A stretch of DNA of 64,000 nucleotides from Conexibacter woesei Iso977N (lineage in GTDB: Bacteria > Actinomycetota > Thermoleophilia > Solirubrobacterales > Solirubrobacteraceae). Both the position numbers and the translations under genes were made by a program. Shown piece after piece: positions 19,801 to 30,261 of this stretch. Where the stretch lies: assembly GCF_000424625.1 (NCBI RefSeq), contig NZ_AUKG01000001.1:1116001-1180000 (forward strand), in the 5' to 3' direction. Position 1 is the first letter of the stretch. Every line of letters starts with the position of its first letter. Under the pieces are notes generated by a model. The model was given only the letters and a program-made list of their open reading frames with translations. It ran no database searches and was not told the DNA's origin.

Positions 19801-19947
19801 AGTCCCGATGATCTTAGCGCGCCCGACGCAGATCTCATGATGGTCGTCGCGCAGCCCTCAAAACACGCGCCGGAACGGCCGCGGCGCCGCGACCGCCCGC
19901 TCCGCGACGTCACTCCGCGCCGCCGCGGGGCGCCGGGGTTAGAGCTC

Positions 19948-20193
19948 CTACGTCCTCCGCAGCCGGATCGGTCCGCGGACCGACGCGCGCTTCACCGGCT
20001 CGCCGTGTTGCGTCACCTCGATCGCGCCCTCGTCCGCCAGCTCCCACGCCGCGTCGCGGACCAGGTCCATGTGGTCGCGGAACTGGTCGCCCGACAGCGC
20101 TCGCGCCGCTTCGGACGGGCAGATCGTCTTGCCCGGCGCGCGATGGTCGAGGAGCTCCAGGATCGCGCGGCGGGCTGCGGCACCGGTGGGCAT
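19948..20193 (-). CDS. DUF3253 winged-helix-like small protein
   Basis: 81 residues. The pattern AILELLDHRAPGKTICPSEAARAL, then RDAAWELADEGAIEVTQHGEPV and ending GPIRLRR, is the DUF3253 family, which is predicted to adopt a winged-helix fold and is often found near DNA-repair or metabolic genes. The function is unknown; nucleic-acid binding is a fold-based guess. ATG 20193 is chosen by family length, without a good ribosome site. It lies upstream of lon on the same strand, with a 184-bp gap that makes an operon unlikely. Confidence 0.7.
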   Translation of the reverse strand: MPTGAAARRAILELLDHRAPGKTICPSEAARALSGDQFRDHMDLVRDAAWELADEGAIEVTQHGEPVKRASVRGPIRLRRT

Positions 20194-20289
20194 GCGAGGA
20201 GACGTACCCGGAGGACGAGCCCGACCACTTCCCGGTTCACCCGCGCCGAGTGACCGGCCATCACCCGCCCGCGCGGGACCGTCTTGCCT

Positions 20290-22497
20290 ATGCGCAGGAC
20301 GGTCCAGTTGTTGCTCGGCGCGCTGATCCTCGCGGTCGTCCCCACGACCGCCGCCGCCCAAGAGCGCCTCATCACCTACGTCGCGCGGGCGTGCCCGAGC
20401 TACACCGACGTCTCGGCCAACCTCGCGCGCAACAACATCCAGGAGTCGCTCCGGGATCTCGGCCCGAACACCGACTACGTCAACGGTGAACCGATCTCAC
20501 CGAGCAAGGAGGGCCCCGGGCAGCCGAACTGCAGGCCGCTCGTCGGCTGGCACTTCCATCTCGGCGATGCCATCGCCGGCCAGGTCAAGGGGACCTGGGG
20601 CGCGCTGTCGGTCGTCGCCGACCCCTATGACACGTCGGTCGTCACCCAGGCCGCCACGCCGATGTTGAACGACAACGGCGACGAGACCGGCTACTCGCTC
20701 CCCGGTGCCGTCACGGTCCCGCTCACCGACGACGAGTACCAACGCTCGACGCAGGGCGCGGCCCTCTGGGTCCAGGGCGGCGACGTCGACGATCCCGTCA
20801 TGGACAGGCCCTACCCCCAGCGTTACGGGTTCGCCGCCCTGCGCTGCGCGATCGACAACTACAACGGTGACAACGTCGAGTCCATCAACTACCCGCAGGG
20901 CGCCCGCCACGTCTACTGCTACGCCTACTACGTCGAGCCGCCGCCGACCTCCGGCACGATCATCGTCCAGAAGAACGTGGATGACCCATCGGTCACGACC
21001 GCTCAGCCGTTCACCTTCCAAGGCAACATCTCCTACACCGTCGACCACACGTTCACCGACAACGCCGCCAGCGGCAGGCCCGGCTCGACGACCTTCTACC
21101 GCGGCGCGACCGGCCCCAACGACGAGCCGTGGACGTTCGCCGAGCAGGTCCCGCCCGGCTGGTCGCTGACGGGCCTCACCTGCGACTCGGTGACCAGGAC
21201 CAGCACGATCACCACCGACCTGGCGACCGCCGCGACCAGCGTCAGGCTCGGCGCCGGCGACACCGTCACCTGCATCTACACCGACCGGCCGATCCCACCC
21301 GCCGCCAACCTCCTGATCGGCAAGCGCACGATCGACGGCGTCGGGACGTTCCCCTTCACGATCACCGGCCCGGGCGGGATCGCGCGCCAGAGCATCACCA
21401 CCAGGTCGCCCGGCGTCGTCGCGACCGGCGCGCAGCTGACCGGCAGGGCCGGCACCTACGCGATCGCCGAGAGGCTCCCCGCCACGACCGCCGCCGGCCG
21501 CTGGACGCGCGTCGGTGCGGCCTGCGGCAGCAGGGTCTTCGGCCCGGACACGCCGGTCCGCGTCACGCTCGCCGCGGGCCAGGGCGCCGGCTGCGTGTTC
21601 ACCAACACCTTCATCCCGTCCGGCCGCCTGACGCTGCACAAGGCGGCGATCGGCAACACCGGCACCGCGAACTTCAGGATCGGCTCGCAGCTGAGAGCGG
21701 GGCTCCAGTACAACCAGCGGGCGAAGGTCGCGCGCCAGGGCGTGCCGTTCCCCGCGACCGGCGACGCCACCGACCACCTCCCGCTCGGCACCTACAACGT
21801 CACCGAGACCGACGCGGCCCCGAAGCCCGGCGGCCACTGGAACCTCGTCGCCGCGATCTGCGACGGCCGCCCGGTCGGCGCGTCGCAGGGCCGGATCCAG
21901 GTCAGGCTGACCGCGCGGGACCCGCGCAGGAGCTGCACGTTCATCGACCAGTTCGTCAGGCGCCCGGAGCCGCCGAACCCCAACCCGCCCAAGCCCGACC
22001 CGGACGACCCGACGCCGGCGCCCGCGCCCAACCCGCCCGGGACCGACCCGCCGGCCGCCGCGGTCGACGCCGCGTCGGGGCCGGACGCCGACCTCGCCAT
22101 CACCAAGCGCGTCGTCCCGTCGACCGCGCGCCCCGGCCAGCCGGTCACGTACACCGTGACGGTCACCAACCGCGGCCCGGACATCGCCTACGACGTGTTC
22201 GTCGCCGAGCTGCGCGCGCCCGGAACGCGGCGGCTGAGGCTGCACGTCACCCCGAACGGCTCCTGCGTGGGGGACCGCCCGGCGCGCTGCTCGATCGGGA
22301 CGCTCGCCGTCGGCGCGACGGCGACGATCACCGCGACCGTCACGGCGCAGGGGCCGGGCATCGCGGTCAACCGCGTCGGCGTCGCCTCGTCGGTCGGCGA
22401 TCCCAACATGGACAACAACACCGCGTCGGCGGCGCTGGTCGTCCGCGCGCCCGCGGCGGCGGGCGGCGGCGGGACGGCGCCGGCGGTGACCGGGTAG
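20290..22497 (+). CDS. secreted protein with C-terminal DUF11 domain
   Basis: 735 residues. Signal peptide at residues 1-22 ending AAA-Q. The first ~210 residues are a Cys-containing, Trp/Tyr-rich domain of unknown type. They are followed by three beta-rich repeats ending in CIYTD, CVFTN and CTFID (SpaA/Cna-B-like or prealbumin-like), a Pro/Asp-rich spacer (about 555-600), and a DUF11 domain (ADLAITKRV...YTVTVTNRGPD, about 610-715). DUF11 and these repeats form extended stalks on bacterial surfaces. There is no LPxTG motif or second membrane helix, so anchoring is unclear. Five bases downstream lies an L,D-transpeptidase gene, which could relate to wall attachment. Confidence 0.8.
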   Translation: MRRTVQLLLGALILAVVPTTAAAQERLITYVARACPSYTDVSANLARNNIQESLRDLGPNTDYVNGEPISPSKEGPGQPNCRPLVGWHFHLGDAIAGQVKGTWGALSVVADPYDTSVVTQAATPMLNDNGDETGYSLPGAVTVPLTDDEYQRSTQGAALWVQGGDVDDPVMDRPYPQRYGFAALRCAIDNYNGDNVESINYPQGARHVYCYAYYVEPPPTSGTIIVQKNVDDPSVTTAQPFTFQGNISYTVDHTFTDNAASGRPGSTTFYRGATGPNDEPWTFAEQVPPGWSLTGLTCDSVTRTSTITTDLATAATSVRLGAGDTVTCIYTDRPIPPAANLLIGKRTIDGVGTFPFTITGPGGIARQSITTRSPGVVATGAQLTGRAGTYAIAERLPATTAAGRWTRVGAACGSRVFGPDTPVRVTLAAGQGAGCVFTNTFIPSGRLTLHKAAIGNTGTANFRIGSQLRAGLQYNQRAKVARQGVPFPATGDATDHLPLGTYNVTETDAAPKPGGHWNLVAAICDGRPVGASQGRIQVRLTARDPRRSCTFIDQFVRRPEPPNPNPPKPDPDDPTPAPAPNPPGTDPPAAAVDAASGPDADLAITKRVVPSTARPGQPVTYTVTVTNRGPDIAYDVFVAELRAPGTRRLRLHVTPNGSCVGDRPARCSIGTLAVGATATITATVTAQGPGIAVNRVGVASSVGDPNMDNNTASAALVVRAPAAAGGGGTAPAVTG

Positions 22498-22502
22498 CGG
22501 CG

Positions 22503-23231
22503 ATGACCGCGCGGCGCGCCGCGACGGCAGCGGTCGTCGTCGCGGCGCTCGCCGCGGCCGCGGTCCCGGCGGGCGCGCCCGCAGCGCAAGCCGCGTGCTC
22601 ACAGGCGCGCGCGCCCACGCGCGCGCTCGCGTGGCGCGCCTACATCCCGGCGGCCACGCCGGTCCGGACCCGCGCCGCCGCGCACACCACCGTGCTCAGC
22701 GGCGCTCCCTCGTGGCGCCTCGTGACCGGCGTGACGCGCGGCCCCGGCGGCGCCTGCCTCCTCGACGTCCGCCTCGCCCGCCGCCCCAACGGCGCCCACG
22801 CGTGGGTCGCCGCGAGCCGCGTCACCACGCTGCGCGCCACGCGCTGGCGCGTCGAGGTCGACCGCGCCCACCGCCGCGCGACGCTCCTGCACGCCGGCCG
22901 CGCGGTCGCGCGCTGGCCGGTCGTCGTCGGCAAGCCGTCGACGCCCACGCCCGCCGGGCTGTTCGCGGTCCAGGCCAGCTACCGGACGCCGCCGTCGAGC
23001 TTCGAGGGTCGCTGGATCCTCGCGCTCACCGCCCACAGCGACGTCCTCGCCACCTTCGACGGCGGCGACGGCACGGTCGCCCTGCACGGCCGCGGCGGCG
23101 CGTCGCTCGCCGACCCGCTCGGCACCGCCGCCAGCCACGGCTGCATCCGCTTCGACGACCGCGCGATCGGCACGATCGTCCGGCGCGTCGGCCGCGCCCG
23201 CCTGCCGGGCGTCCCGGTCGCGATCCGCTAG
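22503..23231 (+). CDS. L,D-transpeptidase (YkuD), secreted
   Basis: 242 residues with a signal peptide (about 1-31). The YkuD catalytic signature is complete: HGRGG, then SHGCIRF with the nucleophilic Cys, in the last third of the protein. The N-terminal ~100 residues are likely an SH3-like or linker region. The enzyme makes 3-3 cross-links in peptidoglycan or attaches proteins to it. It starts 5 bp after the DUF11-protein gene and so is probably co-transcribed. Its stop shares CTAG (23228-23231) with the convergent desaturase gene. Confidence 0.9.
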   Translation: MTARRAATAAVVVAALAAAAVPAGAPAAQAACSQARAPTRALAWRAYIPAATPVRTRAAAHTTVLSGAPSWRLVTGVTRGPGGACLLDVRLARRPNGAHAWVAASRVTTLRATRWRVEVDRAHRRATLLHAGRAVARWPVVVGKPSTPTPAGLFAVQASYRTPPSSFEGRWILALTAHSDVLATFDGGDGTVALHGRGGASLADPLGTAASHGCIRFDDRAIGTIVRRVGRARLPGVPVAIR

Positions 23232-24163
23232 CGCGAGGCGCCGACGCGCTCGCGCGGCGGCTGCGCCGCGACGGCCAGCTTCTCCGCCTGGCGCTCCGGC
23301 GTGATCCGCACCACGTTCCACGCCAGCCCGAGCTTCTCCATCGCCCAGATGACCCCGGCGCTCGGATCCATGAAGCGCTCCCACCGCGCCAGCCCGTGCT
23401 GGGCCGAGCGCGGGAACGTGTGGTGGTTGTGGTGCCAGGCCTCGCCGAACGACGGCAGCGCGAGCCAGAAGACGTTGGTCGAGTGGTCCTCGACCGCGAA
23501 CCGCCGCCGGCCCACGAAGTGGCAGATCGAGTTGATCGACCACGTCACGTGGTGCAGCAGGAACACCCGGACGAGCCCGCCCCAGAGGAACCCCGTCGCC
23601 GCGCCCTTCCACGAGCCGCCCGTCAGGGCGAACCCAGCGACCGCCGGGATCAACAACCCCAACAACGCCAGCCAGTGGAAGTTGTCGCTGATCCGCTTCA
23701 TGCCGCGGTCCTCGACGAGGTCCTTGGCGTACTTCGCGCGCGCCGCGCCGCCCTCTTCGGTGAGGATCCACCCGACGTGGGCGTGGAACAGGCCGCGCAG
23801 CGTCCCCCGGACGCCCCCACCCGCGAACCCCGCGTGCGGCGAGTGCGGATCGCCCTCCTCGTCGGTGTGCGCGTGGTGCTTGCGGTGGTCGCTGACCCAC
23901 TGGATCACCGACCCCTGGATCGCCATCGACCCGAGCACGGCGAACGCGTGCTCCACCCACGGCCGCGCCTGGAACGAGCGGTGCGTGAGCATCCGGTGGA
24001 AGCCCACCGTGATCCCCAGCCCGGTCAACACGTACAACACGGCCAACAACCCCAAGTCGGTCCAGCCGACGACCTTGTTCCACAGCAGGACGATCGCCGC
24101 GAAGAACGCGACCAGCGGGATGATCACCGCCGCGAGGTTGACGTTGCGCTGGGCTCGGCTCAT
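23228..24163 (-). CDS. acyl-CoA/fatty-acid desaturase (delta-9 type)
   Basis: 311 residues with about four membrane helices and the three di-iron histidine boxes: HRMLTH (56-61), HRKHH (93-97) and HHNHH (about residue 250). This is the membrane-bound stearoyl-CoA-desaturase-like family, which introduces a cis double bond using oxygen and an electron-transfer partner. ATG 24163 gives the family N-terminus; CAGG upstream is a weak ribosome site. The gene is divergent from a PucR-type regulator with an 87-bp gap, so control by that regulator is plausible. Confidence 0.9.
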   Translation of the reverse strand: MSRAQRNVNLAAVIIPLVAFFAAIVLLWNKVVGWTDLGLLAVLYVLTGLGITVGFHRMLTHRSFQARPWVEHAFAVLGSMAIQGSVIQWVSDHRKHHAHTDEEGDPHSPHAGFAGGGVRGTLRGLFHAHVGWILTEEGGAARAKYAKDLVEDRGMKRISDNFHWLALLGLLIPAVAGFALTGGSWKGAATGFLWGGLVRVFLLHHVTWSINSICHFVGRRRFAVEDHSTNVFWLALPSFGEAWHHNHHTFPRSAQHGLARWERFMDPSAGVIWAMEKLGLAWNVVRITPERQAEKLAVAAQPPRERVGASR

Positions 24164-24250
24164 GACAACCTGAAGGCTAGTGCGCAACGCGCCCCGCTGC
24201 GCTGGAACTCGGCGCAGTCTTACCCCGCGGAATCTGTAGCCTCGGCACAA

Positions 24251-25414
24251 ATGGACGACGCCGAGGGCCTCCCCTCAGGACTCGCCGAGGCGCTCGCGCC
24301 CGGGCTGCCCGGCCTGGCCGACGAGATCATCGCCGCGATCGGCCGCGAGGTCCCGGAGTACCGCCGCCCGCTCGAGGGCGAGTTCGGCAAGGGCATCCGT
24401 CTCGGCGTCGAGCGCGCGCTGTCGCGCTTCGTCGAGGCGCTCGTCCACCCGCAGGCCGTCAACGACGACCGCACCCGCGCCGTCTACGTCGAGCTCGGCC
24501 GCGCCGAGCACCGCGCCGGCCGCTCGCTCGACGCGCTGCTCTCCGCCTACCGCCTCGGCGCCCGGATCGCCTGGGAGCGCTGCGTGCAGGCCGGCCAGCA
24601 GGCGGGCTTCGAGCCGACCACGCTCTACCGCCTCGCCTCCCAGATCTTCGACTACATCGACCGCATCTCGGCCGAGTCGGTCGAGGGCTACGCCGCCGAG
24701 CAGTCCGCCACGCTGGCCGAGCGCCAACGCCGCCGCCGCGCGCTGGTCCGGATGCTCGCCCAGCCCGACGCCCAGCCGGACGCCGTCCGCGACCTCGCCA
24801 CGCTCGCCGCCTGGACGCGCCCGCTGGCGGTCGCGGGCCTCGCGATCCGGACCGAGGACGCCGACCGCCTCGCGTCCAGGCTCGGCGGTGAGGCGATCGC
24901 CGCCGCCGAGGGCGAGCTGACCAACGCGTTCATCCCGGACCCCGAGGCGCCCGGCCGTCACGCCGAGCTGGCGCGCGCGCTCGACGGCCTGCCCGCCGCA
25001 CTCGGCCCGACCGTGCTCGTCGAGCAGGCCGCGCGCTCGCTCCAGCGCGCGCAGACCGCGCTGACGCTGATCGACGCCGGCGTCCTGCCCGCGGGCGCGC
25101 CGCTGCGCACCGACGAGCACCTCCCGGACCTCCTCCTGCACGCCGACCCCGCGCTGGCCGCCGACCTCGCCGCCCGCGCGCTCGCGCCGCTGGACGACAT
25201 CAGGGACACCACCCGCGCCCGCCTCGCCGAGACGTTGAAGGCGTGGCTCGACGAGCCCGGCCAGGTGACCCGCGTCGCTGAGCGCCTGCACGTGCACCCG
25301 CAGACGGTCCGCTACCGGATGGGTCAGCTGCGCGAGCTCTTCGGCGACCGGCTCGACGACGCCGACGCGCGCTTCGAGCTCGCCCTGGCGCTGCGCGCCA
25401 GCTCGACGACGTAG
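24251..25414 (+). CDS. PucR/CdaR-family transcriptional regulator
   Basis: 387 residues. The long helical N-terminal region (about 10-170) matches the RsbRD/GGDEF-like sensor part found in actinobacterial PucR regulators. The C-terminus has the family helix-turn-helix (ETLKAWLDEPGQVTRVAERLHVHPQTVRYRMGQL, about 335-369, quoted here in part as VAERLHVHPQTVRYRM). It is divergent from the desaturase gene, so it may regulate lipid desaturation. Its last 91 bases overlap, antisense, the coding region of a convergent CAP-domain gene, which is unusually deep. Confidence 0.85.
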   Translation: MDDAEGLPSGLAEALAPGLPGLADEIIAAIGREVPEYRRPLEGEFGKGIRLGVERALSRFVEALVHPQAVNDDRTRAVYVELGRAEHRAGRSLDALLSAYRLGARIAWERCVQAGQQAGFEPTTLYRLASQIFDYIDRISAESVEGYAAEQSATLAERQRRRRALVRMLAQPDAQPDAVRDLATLAAWTRPLAVAGLAIRTEDADRLASRLGGEAIAAAEGELTNAFIPDPEAPGRHAELARALDGLPAALGPTVLVEQAARSLQRAQTALTLIDAGVLPAGAPLRTDEHLPDLLLHADPALAADLAARALAPLDDIRDTTRARLAETLKAWLDEPGQVTRVAERLHVHPQTVRYRMGQLRELFGDRLDDADARFELALALRASSTT

Positions 25415-25944
25415 GTCGTCATCCCGCCGCGGACCGAGACGCCGACGCCGACATCGCGGTAGGTCTTGGACAGCAGGAGCTTCTTGATGGACTTGCTCTC
25501 CAGCCAGATCCGGACGCGGGCCGCGGGTGTCGCCAGCGCGCCCCTCGCGCGGCCTAGGGCCTCGGCGGCCGTGAACGTCCCGCCGCCGTAGCCGGCTGCG
25601 GCGATCCGGTCGATCGGCGTCGTCCCGCCCCTGCCCGTGTGGGTCAGCGGCTTGTTGATGTCCAACGCGGCGGCGAACCTGCCGGCGGCCGAGGCCAGCC
25701 TCGCGTCGCGGTGCAGCGCCGGGAGATCGCGCTCGGCGCGCGCGGCGTCGAGCAGGCACGCGATCGCGCTGCGCACGCGCGCGACCGACGCGGCCGACGC
25801 TGCGTCCGCCGGGACGCGGTCGGCGCCCGCGCAGGTGGGCGCGCCGGCGCTCGGCGCGGCGCCCGCGACGCCGGGAGCCCATGCGCCACAGGCGCTCACG
25901 ACCAGGGCAATCGCGATGACAACGCGTCCGTGCAAGAACCACAT
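25324..25944 (-). CDS. secreted CAP-domain (SCP/PR1-like) protein
   Basis: 206 residues with a signal peptide (about 1-29). The core LNxxR/RxxxGLPALxxD-like pattern of bacterial CAP proteins is seen as LDAARAERDLPALHRDARL, LTHTGRGGT replacing the HxSPxxR motif, AENIGxxx-like EALGRA, WLESKSIKKLLLSKTYRDVGVG, and the final TTYVVELA. CAP proteins are extracellular; their bacterial roles are poorly known. The Ser/Arg/Lys tail after VELARS is read from DNA that is antisense to the pucR-type gene and may have evolved from stop-codon loss. The overlap is 91 bp. Confidence 0.75.
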   Translation of the reverse strand: MWFLHGRVVIAIALVVSACGAWAPGVAGAAPSAGAPTCAGADRVPADAASAASVARVRSAIACLLDAARAERDLPALHRDARLASAAGRFAAALDINKPLTHTGRGGTTPIDRIAAAGYGGGTFTAAEALGRARGALATPAARVRIWLESKSIKKLLLSKTYRDVGVGVSVRGGMTTYVVELARSARASSKRASASSSRSPKSSRS

Positions 25945-26054
25945 TCTGGCATGTCAGGGCTGTGGGACCCCTCACCGTTCGAGGGGGCACGTCGGTCCGG
26001 CTCCTGACGCCGACAACTTCACGTGCGATCGCGCGCCGGCGCGCGGCCGCGTGT

Positions 26055-26270
26055 CTAGCCCTGCAGCGGGCCGTCGAGCCGCGCGCGGAGCATCGCGATC
26101 TCGGTGACGACCGCGCCCATGTAGGCCGAGCGGTACGTCGCGATCTCGTCGTCCAGGTCGGCCATGTACGCACGGTCGTGATCCAGCCCGGCCTCGTGGG
26201 CCAGGACGCGCTCCTCGCCGAGGAGCATGAGGTGCTGTCGGACTTCGGTGGCGTACATGGTCTGGGTCAT
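26055..26270 (-). CDS. small helical hypothetical protein
   Basis: 71 residues from ATG 26270. It is predicted all-helical and acidic-basic mixed (EVRQHLMLLGEERVLAHEAG, then AYMADLDDEIATYRSAY), with no signal or membrane segment. Codon bias fits a real gene. No family is recognised. The start could lie further upstream, but codon use changes there. The flanking intergenic stretches (25945-26054 and 26271-26384) are less G+C rich than the rest of the region. Confidence 0.6.
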   Translation of the reverse strand: MTQTMYATEVRQHLMLLGEERVLAHEAGLDHDRAYMADLDDEIATYRSAYMGAVVTEIAMLRARLDGPLQG

Positions 26271-26384
26271 TGGGTGCGGTGGGTTGGTGTACCCCTGTAA
26301 CGGGGATCTGCACTTCGGGTTACGCCAATACAACGTGAACGGATGTACGAGTTCGCGGGTGCGGGCACGTGTCCTGCGTTGCGG

Positions 26385-27779
26385 TTAGCCGTACACCCGT
26401 ACTGGGGGTCCTACGTAGGTGCTCCCACCGGGCGCCGTCCAGCGAACCCGGAATGTCCGTCCGGAACGCCACGGGAGCGTTGCCGTCCAGACGCCGGCGG
26501 CGTCGATGGTGCGTGTGGCGATCGTGGACGAGTGGGCGCTGGACCTGGCCTTCACGAGAACTTCGACGTGCGTTGCGCCGCGCATGCTCGCCGGTCGCAC
26601 GAGCCCCCACAAGTGCGTGGTGTTGCCAACGTGCCTAGCCGCGAGCGGGAGCCGGAACTCGGCGAGGCTCGCCTTGGCCTTCCCGGTCGCCGTCACGAGC
26701 CCCGACTGGAAGCCCGAGAGCGCCCGGTCGTCGACCAGCAGGTACTGCGCGGTGGCGGCGATCCGCGGGTCGGTGCGCAGGATGCGCTCGGAGATCGAGC
26801 GGTACTCGGCCTGCTGGGCCTGGGCGACGCCGAGGATCGTGTCGGGCGTCGACTGCACGCCGTACTCGGTGACCCACACCTTCGTGGAACGCCGACCGAT
26901 CGCGTTCAGCGCGCGCTCCAGGCGGGACATGACGCCGATCGTCACGTTGTCCCTGTCCGGCGGGACGTAGAACGGGCCGCGGCGGTTGGCGTAGGGGTGG
27001 TGGGCCCAGCCGTCGACCCTCAGCTTCGCGCAGCCCCTGCAGAAGACGCCGCGCAGGAACTGCAGCGGCGGGACCGAGCGGCGCCGGTCGCCGCCGGGCG
27101 CGGTCTCGCCGCCCAACATGATGTCCTTGGCCTGGCCGGCGGCCTCGAGGCCGCGGACGCCCGCGAGGTGCAGCGCGCGGTAGAGCGCGGGGGAGGCGGG
27201 CTTGCCCCTCACGTACTGCGGCAGCAGGAAGCGCGGGTGGTTGGGCTCGTTCCACATGCCCCACGTGTCGACCTCGGCGCCGAAGCGCCGTCCCGCGGCG
27301 CGGGCGAAGTCGTAGAAGTCGGTCGCGGACGGGCGCGTGACCTGGTCGCGGTGGGCGGCCGTCGCCCACGTCGGGACCGGGGCGGAGAACGTGACGAGCA
27401 CGCGCCACCCGCGCGCGTGCGCGGCGTCGATCAGGCGGCCGTAGCCGTTCCAGTCGTACTGGGACGGGTCGGTCGCGTCGAAGCCGGCCGGCTTGTTGAT
27501 GGCCTTGGGTTGAGGCGCGACGTTGGCCCAGACGAGCGTGACGCGCAGCGCGTCGACGCCGAGCGCGTCGAGCTGCTGAAGCGTCGCGTCGCGAGTCGTG
27601 TCGTCGATCGCCGCGTGACCGGCGTCGAAGAACATCGGCGCACGCTCGTCGGCCCGCGCGCCCTCGGCGACGGACCCCGCGACGAGGGCGAGCAGGAGCA
27701 GGCAGGCAGCGACGAGCGCCGCCCGCAGGGGCAGGTTGAGTCCAGGCATAGGAGAGGTCGACCGCCGGGGCGACTTCAT
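26385..27779 (-). CDS. secreted clan-A glycoside hydrolase-like protein
   Basis: 464 residues with an N-terminal hydrophobic signal segment (about 15-42). A TIM-barrel glycosidase is indicated by LDALGVDALRVTLVWANVAP, then DTWGMWNEPNHP with the acid/base Glu after Asn, and KVWVTEYGVQS with the nucleophile Glu. These are the paired Glu motifs of GH5/GH39-like clan-A enzymes. A beta-rich C-terminal module follows (about 375-464). The substrate is unknown. A second start (27749) would shorten the N-terminus by ten residues; neither has a clear ribosome site. A related but distinct protein is at 34814-35767. Confidence 0.75.
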   Translation of the reverse strand: MKSPRRSTSPMPGLNLPLRAALVAACLLLLALVAGSVAEGARADERAPMFFDAGHAAIDDTTRDATLQQLDALGVDALRVTLVWANVAPQPKAINKPAGFDATDPSQYDWNGYGRLIDAAHARGWRVLVTFSAPVPTWATAAHRDQVTRPSATDFYDFARAAGRRFGAEVDTWGMWNEPNHPRFLLPQYVRGKPASPALYRALHLAGVRGLEAAGQAKDIMLGGETAPGGDRRRSVPPLQFLRGVFCRGCAKLRVDGWAHHPYANRRGPFYVPPDRDNVTIGVMSRLERALNAIGRRSTKVWVTEYGVQSTPDTILGVAQAQQAEYRSISERILRTDPRIAATAQYLLVDDRALSGFQSGLVTATGKAKASLAEFRLPLAARHVGNTTHLWGLVRPASMRGATHVEVLVKARSSAHSSTIATRTIDAAGVWTATLPWRSGRTFRVRWTAPGGSTYVGPPVRVYG

Positions 27780-27868
27780 CGGGAGGACTGCATCGCGCCC
27801 CGGCGGCCGTCACCGATGAGAACGGCGCGGAGCGTCCGGAAGTTGCGCCGAACCGCGCGGCGCCCGCG

Positions 27869-27892
27869 CACCTCGCCCGCGCGGGCGAGGTG
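27869..27892 (-). terminator. GC-rich hairpin downstream of ftsH
   Basis: A perfect 24-base palindrome (CACCTCGCCCGC joined to its reverse complement) lies 12 bases past the ftsH stop codon. It would form a ten-pair stem with a tight loop. There is no T-run on the minus-strand side, so it is either a U-less actinobacterial-type terminator or an mRNA-stabilising 3-prime hairpin. The remaining gap up to 27904 holds nothing else recognisable. Confidence 0.5.
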
Positions 27893-27904
27893 TAGGACTA
27901 CTCG

Positions 27905-29956
<2,052 letters not shown>

Positions 29957-30094
29957 GCTCTTGGCCGGGCAGTGTACGAGCCCAGACGGCGCGCTTTGCC
30001 CTGCATGTCGCCGCGCCGATCACCTGAGTCGGGCCCGAACGATTATGGAGCCCTACATCCGGCGGTCGGATGTGCTTGTCTACCGGTCTGTACA

Positions 30095-30250
30095 CCAGCC
30101 GAGTCGCGGTGGCGCCATGCCACTGCGAGCGGGGGACCCAAGGGTCCGGACGCGAGTCCGGGCCGGGGGCGAATCGGAGCCATCGCGGCTCCGTAGCGCA
30201 GCTCTTCACAGCGCGAGCCCGACAGCTAACCCCGTAGGCGCGGAAGAGCA
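30095..30250 (+). ncRNA. c-di-AMP riboswitch (ydaO/yuaA class)
   Basis: The leader of the Rpf-like gene contains the class signature: AGCCGAGTCGCGGTGGC at the 5-prime side, GGGGGACCCAAGGGTCC in the middle, and the highly conserved 3-prime block gacagctaaccccgtaggcg at 30221-30240. In actinobacteria this riboswitch precedes rpf and other cell-wall hydrolase genes and shuts expression off when c-di-AMP is high. The aptamer ends about ten bases before the Shine-Dalgarno AAAGGA (30250-30255), so translation control or attenuation are both possible. Exact ends are estimated by eye. Confidence 0.85.
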
Positions 30251-30261
30251 AAGGAACCTTC

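Noticed and set aside
19764-19947. HAIR (HspR) or CIRCE heat-shock operators ahead of lon
   Set aside because: Neither consensus is present; only a short GTTGC-TTCT-GCAAC palindrome was found and is listed at low confidence.
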